This document shows positions 62,201-64,000 of a DNA stretch of 64,000 bases, piece after piece. The stretch is from NCBI GenBank assembly GCA_037176705.1, contig CM073889.1, positions 107,029,890 to 107,093,889 of the forward strand, read 5' to 3'. The notes beneath the pieces are model-generated. The model was given only the letters and a program-made list of their open reading frames with translations, was not told where the DNA came from and did not search any database. The DNA is from Molossus alvarezi (taxonomy: Eukaryota > Chordata > Mammalia > Chiroptera > Molossidae). The position numbers and the translations under genes are program-made. Every line of letters begins with the position of its first letter. The stretch's first letter is position 1.

Positions 62201-63769
62201 CCTGCTGTCACTTGGGGACACAGGTGGAATGTTTTAATTTCACACTGCTAAAAGTATCAAGTCTTGAATTCACACCTATCTTCCAATCAGTGTGTTTTCA
62301 TCCTTTCACATGGTCTTCTTGTGCTACAAAACAAGGAAGATTCAGAAGTGGTGCTGGGAAAGGGGGGTCAAGTCAGCAAGTACTGGGTCACCTTTAAATA
62401 TGGACATCTGCCGAATCCACAGGTCTGTAATTGTGAAATGGCTTGGAGCTGCGGTGTGAAATACTTAGATGAGAAGAAATGAATTTTTCCCTACAGTGGG
62501 TCTTTAGAAATACTATAATATTAGGGTTCATCTAGCCAAGGCGTATTACCTCACTGACGTTGCATGCAAAATGCTATTTATATGTGCATCTGTGTTTCTG
62601 TTCTGAGAAAAGGATTCACAGATTTCGTTCAATTCTCAAAAAATAGTTATTAAAATGAAAATGAATGAGATGGATTGGAAGGAAAATGAAAATGGATTAT
62701 TCAGTTTGTTAGAATAAATTACATATCTGTTATTATTATTTTTAGACACAATAGAGTTATATTGTCATTATCAGTGCAGTTATAATAGCACCAAATAGAA
62801 GCCTCAGTTACATGTAATCTGAGGACTATTTTAATCCTGTGAAACACTGCATTTAGTTTTGTGTGGTGCTGTTGGACTCCATTTGGTGGCGGTCCGCTGT
62901 CGTGAAAATGTTCCTCCAAAGACTCCCTGTGCTTCCTGACCACGCATGTTTTACCTAATGGATATGTTCATATTAGTTGAAGATGATATTACAATGAATT
63001 TATTTCCTAAATTTTAAGATAAGAAAGTTAAACCAAATCTGAAATGTTTTAGCAGCAAGATTAGGACAAAGTCACTGACTTGCAACTAATAGCAAAACTA
63101 GTCCTGAAGCATCATGCCACGGTCAAGGATAAGCAGTGACAGGGGCGTGTATGTTTTCGTGGTTCACGGACAGTCATCAGACTGTGGTGCTGAGCTGCTG
63201 CGCCACAGAGACTGCCTTTCTCTGGACTTGGCCTCGTTGTTCTACCGGCCCCCGTGGCTCTGGGGTGTAATCCCGCCTTCCTGCCTGGCTTCTTACTCCT
63301 GTCCACCTCATTTGTACTGCTGCTCACTGCACTACCTCCGCTTTTCGTGTTCTTCGCCACCGCTTCCCACGTGTGAGTTCACCTGTGGAAATGGCCTGGT
63401 TCCGGGTGCCAGATGGCTGCATCAGCGTTCCATCTTCTGTGCTTGGGGCTGTGATTCTTCACTCCGGCTGTGCACGCAAACCATACGTAGAGTGCTTTAA
63501 AAATACATGAGCATTAACCTAGAGTTCGTGTTCTGGAAGCAGGAGCTGGAATTGGGGCATCTCTGTTATTTTTAAAGCTTCATATGCAATTTTCATTTGT
63601 AGCCAAAGCAAAGAAACCCGGTATAATACGGAATCCTTTAGTTATTTTAATTAAGTGTTCTATGGTAGTTATGGTCATTAAACTATCTTAATATACAGAT
63701 TGTAATTTTCTTTGTATTTTAAAATGGAAGGGTTGATGGGAACTAAACAGAATAAATGACATTTATAGA
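59274..63769. other. intronic sequence, mostly unassigned
   Basis: Contains two possible MIR remnants (60655-60790, 62030-62160). GC-richer blocks at 61440-61900 and 63110-63500 have no similarity that I can name. No coding exon recognised. Confidence 0.35.
62030..62160 (-). mobile_element. possible MIR fragment (antisense)
   Basis: 'ttactgagcacccagtctgc' then 'ggcaggtgaggaaactgcag' fits antisense MIR. Weak, with a short internal duplication (gcaggcacctgtg twice). Confidence 0.4.
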
Positions 63770-64000
63770 GACTTCCGGTTAAGATGGCAGGAGATAAATA
63801 CGGTATCCGTCCTCCCACAACCACATCAAAGTTACAACTAAACTACAGAACAACCGTCATTCAAAACCGCCTGAAATCGAGCTGAATGGAAGTCCTACAA
63901 CTACAGAATTAAAGCAGCAGCCACAGGAGACTCGTAGGAGGGCGGAGGGGACGGGCTGGGCCCACACCCACGTGTGGCGGATAAAAATCAGGAGGACACC
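63770..64000 (+). mobile_element. L1 5' UTR start (sense), runs off the window
   Basis: 'gacttccggttaagatggca' followed by 'cacaaccacatcaaagttac', 'aactaaactacagaacaacc' and 'gctgaatggaagtcctacaa' matches the 5' end of laurasiatherian L1. AAGATGGC at 63781-63788 is a YY1-type site typical of L1 promoters. A copy that keeps its 5' end may be full length. Only its first 231 bp are visible. Confidence 0.75.

Overview
This window is mammalian nuclear DNA, almost certainly from a bat. It is AT-rich, has no compact gene structure, and carries about twenty copies of tRNA-derived SINEs. Their heads read like the bat VES SINE (a 'ctggccggtttggctcag' A-box region and a 'gggttcggttccc' B-box), and their body contains 'cctcgggtgaggata'. 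I place it in Chiroptera, probably Yangochiroptera. The species cannot be read from the sequence.

The only protein-coding gene supported is WDR7 (rabconnectin-3 beta) on the + strand. Two internal coding exons are visible. Exon A, at about 8355-8471, encodes a short acidic linker. Exon B, at 56492-56713, encodes a highly conserved helical block. Both exons have consensus splice sites, both begin and end in phase 1, and they join in frame. The intron between them is 48,020 bp. The rest of the window is the 3' part of the preceding intron (1-8354), that long intron, and the 5' part of the next one (56714-64000). None of the other open reading frames looks like a gene. Most lie in repeats or are chance frames.

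Layout: 1-2480 is intron without clear repeats. At 2497-2584 there is a truncated 5S rRNA pseudogene with a target-site duplication. 2850-6175 holds old antisense LINE-1, broken by two SINEs and a mariner-type MITE. A second MITE, in the opposite orientation, lies just before exon A. 8472-12280 is mostly unique and contains a tiny mRNA 3'-end retrocopy. 12285-34000 mixes MIR, L2, L1 and many VES-type SINEs, including a SINE inside a SINE (15521-15934) and a three-layer L1/L1/SINE nest (29050-30755). 34000-49650 is long, AT-rich and repeat-poor. It holds the best candidates for conserved regulatory DNA, including a strong CTCF-like motif at 44632. 50480-56435 is L2 split by a hAT-like MITE, then sense L1, an L2 3' end, and an antisense L1 that runs to within about 60 bp of exon B. 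After exon B come MIRs, two SINEs, unique intron, and at 63770 the 5' end of a sense L1 that runs off the window.

WDR7 works with DMXL1/DMXL2 in the mammalian RAVE-like (rabconnectin-3) complex, which promotes assembly of the V-ATPase on endosomes, lysosomes and synaptic vesicles. I see no sign of a novel multi-gene system. The interest here lies in splicing (tandem acceptors, an L1 next to an acceptor, inverted SINEs around an exon), in retroposition by-products, and in possible regulatory sites.
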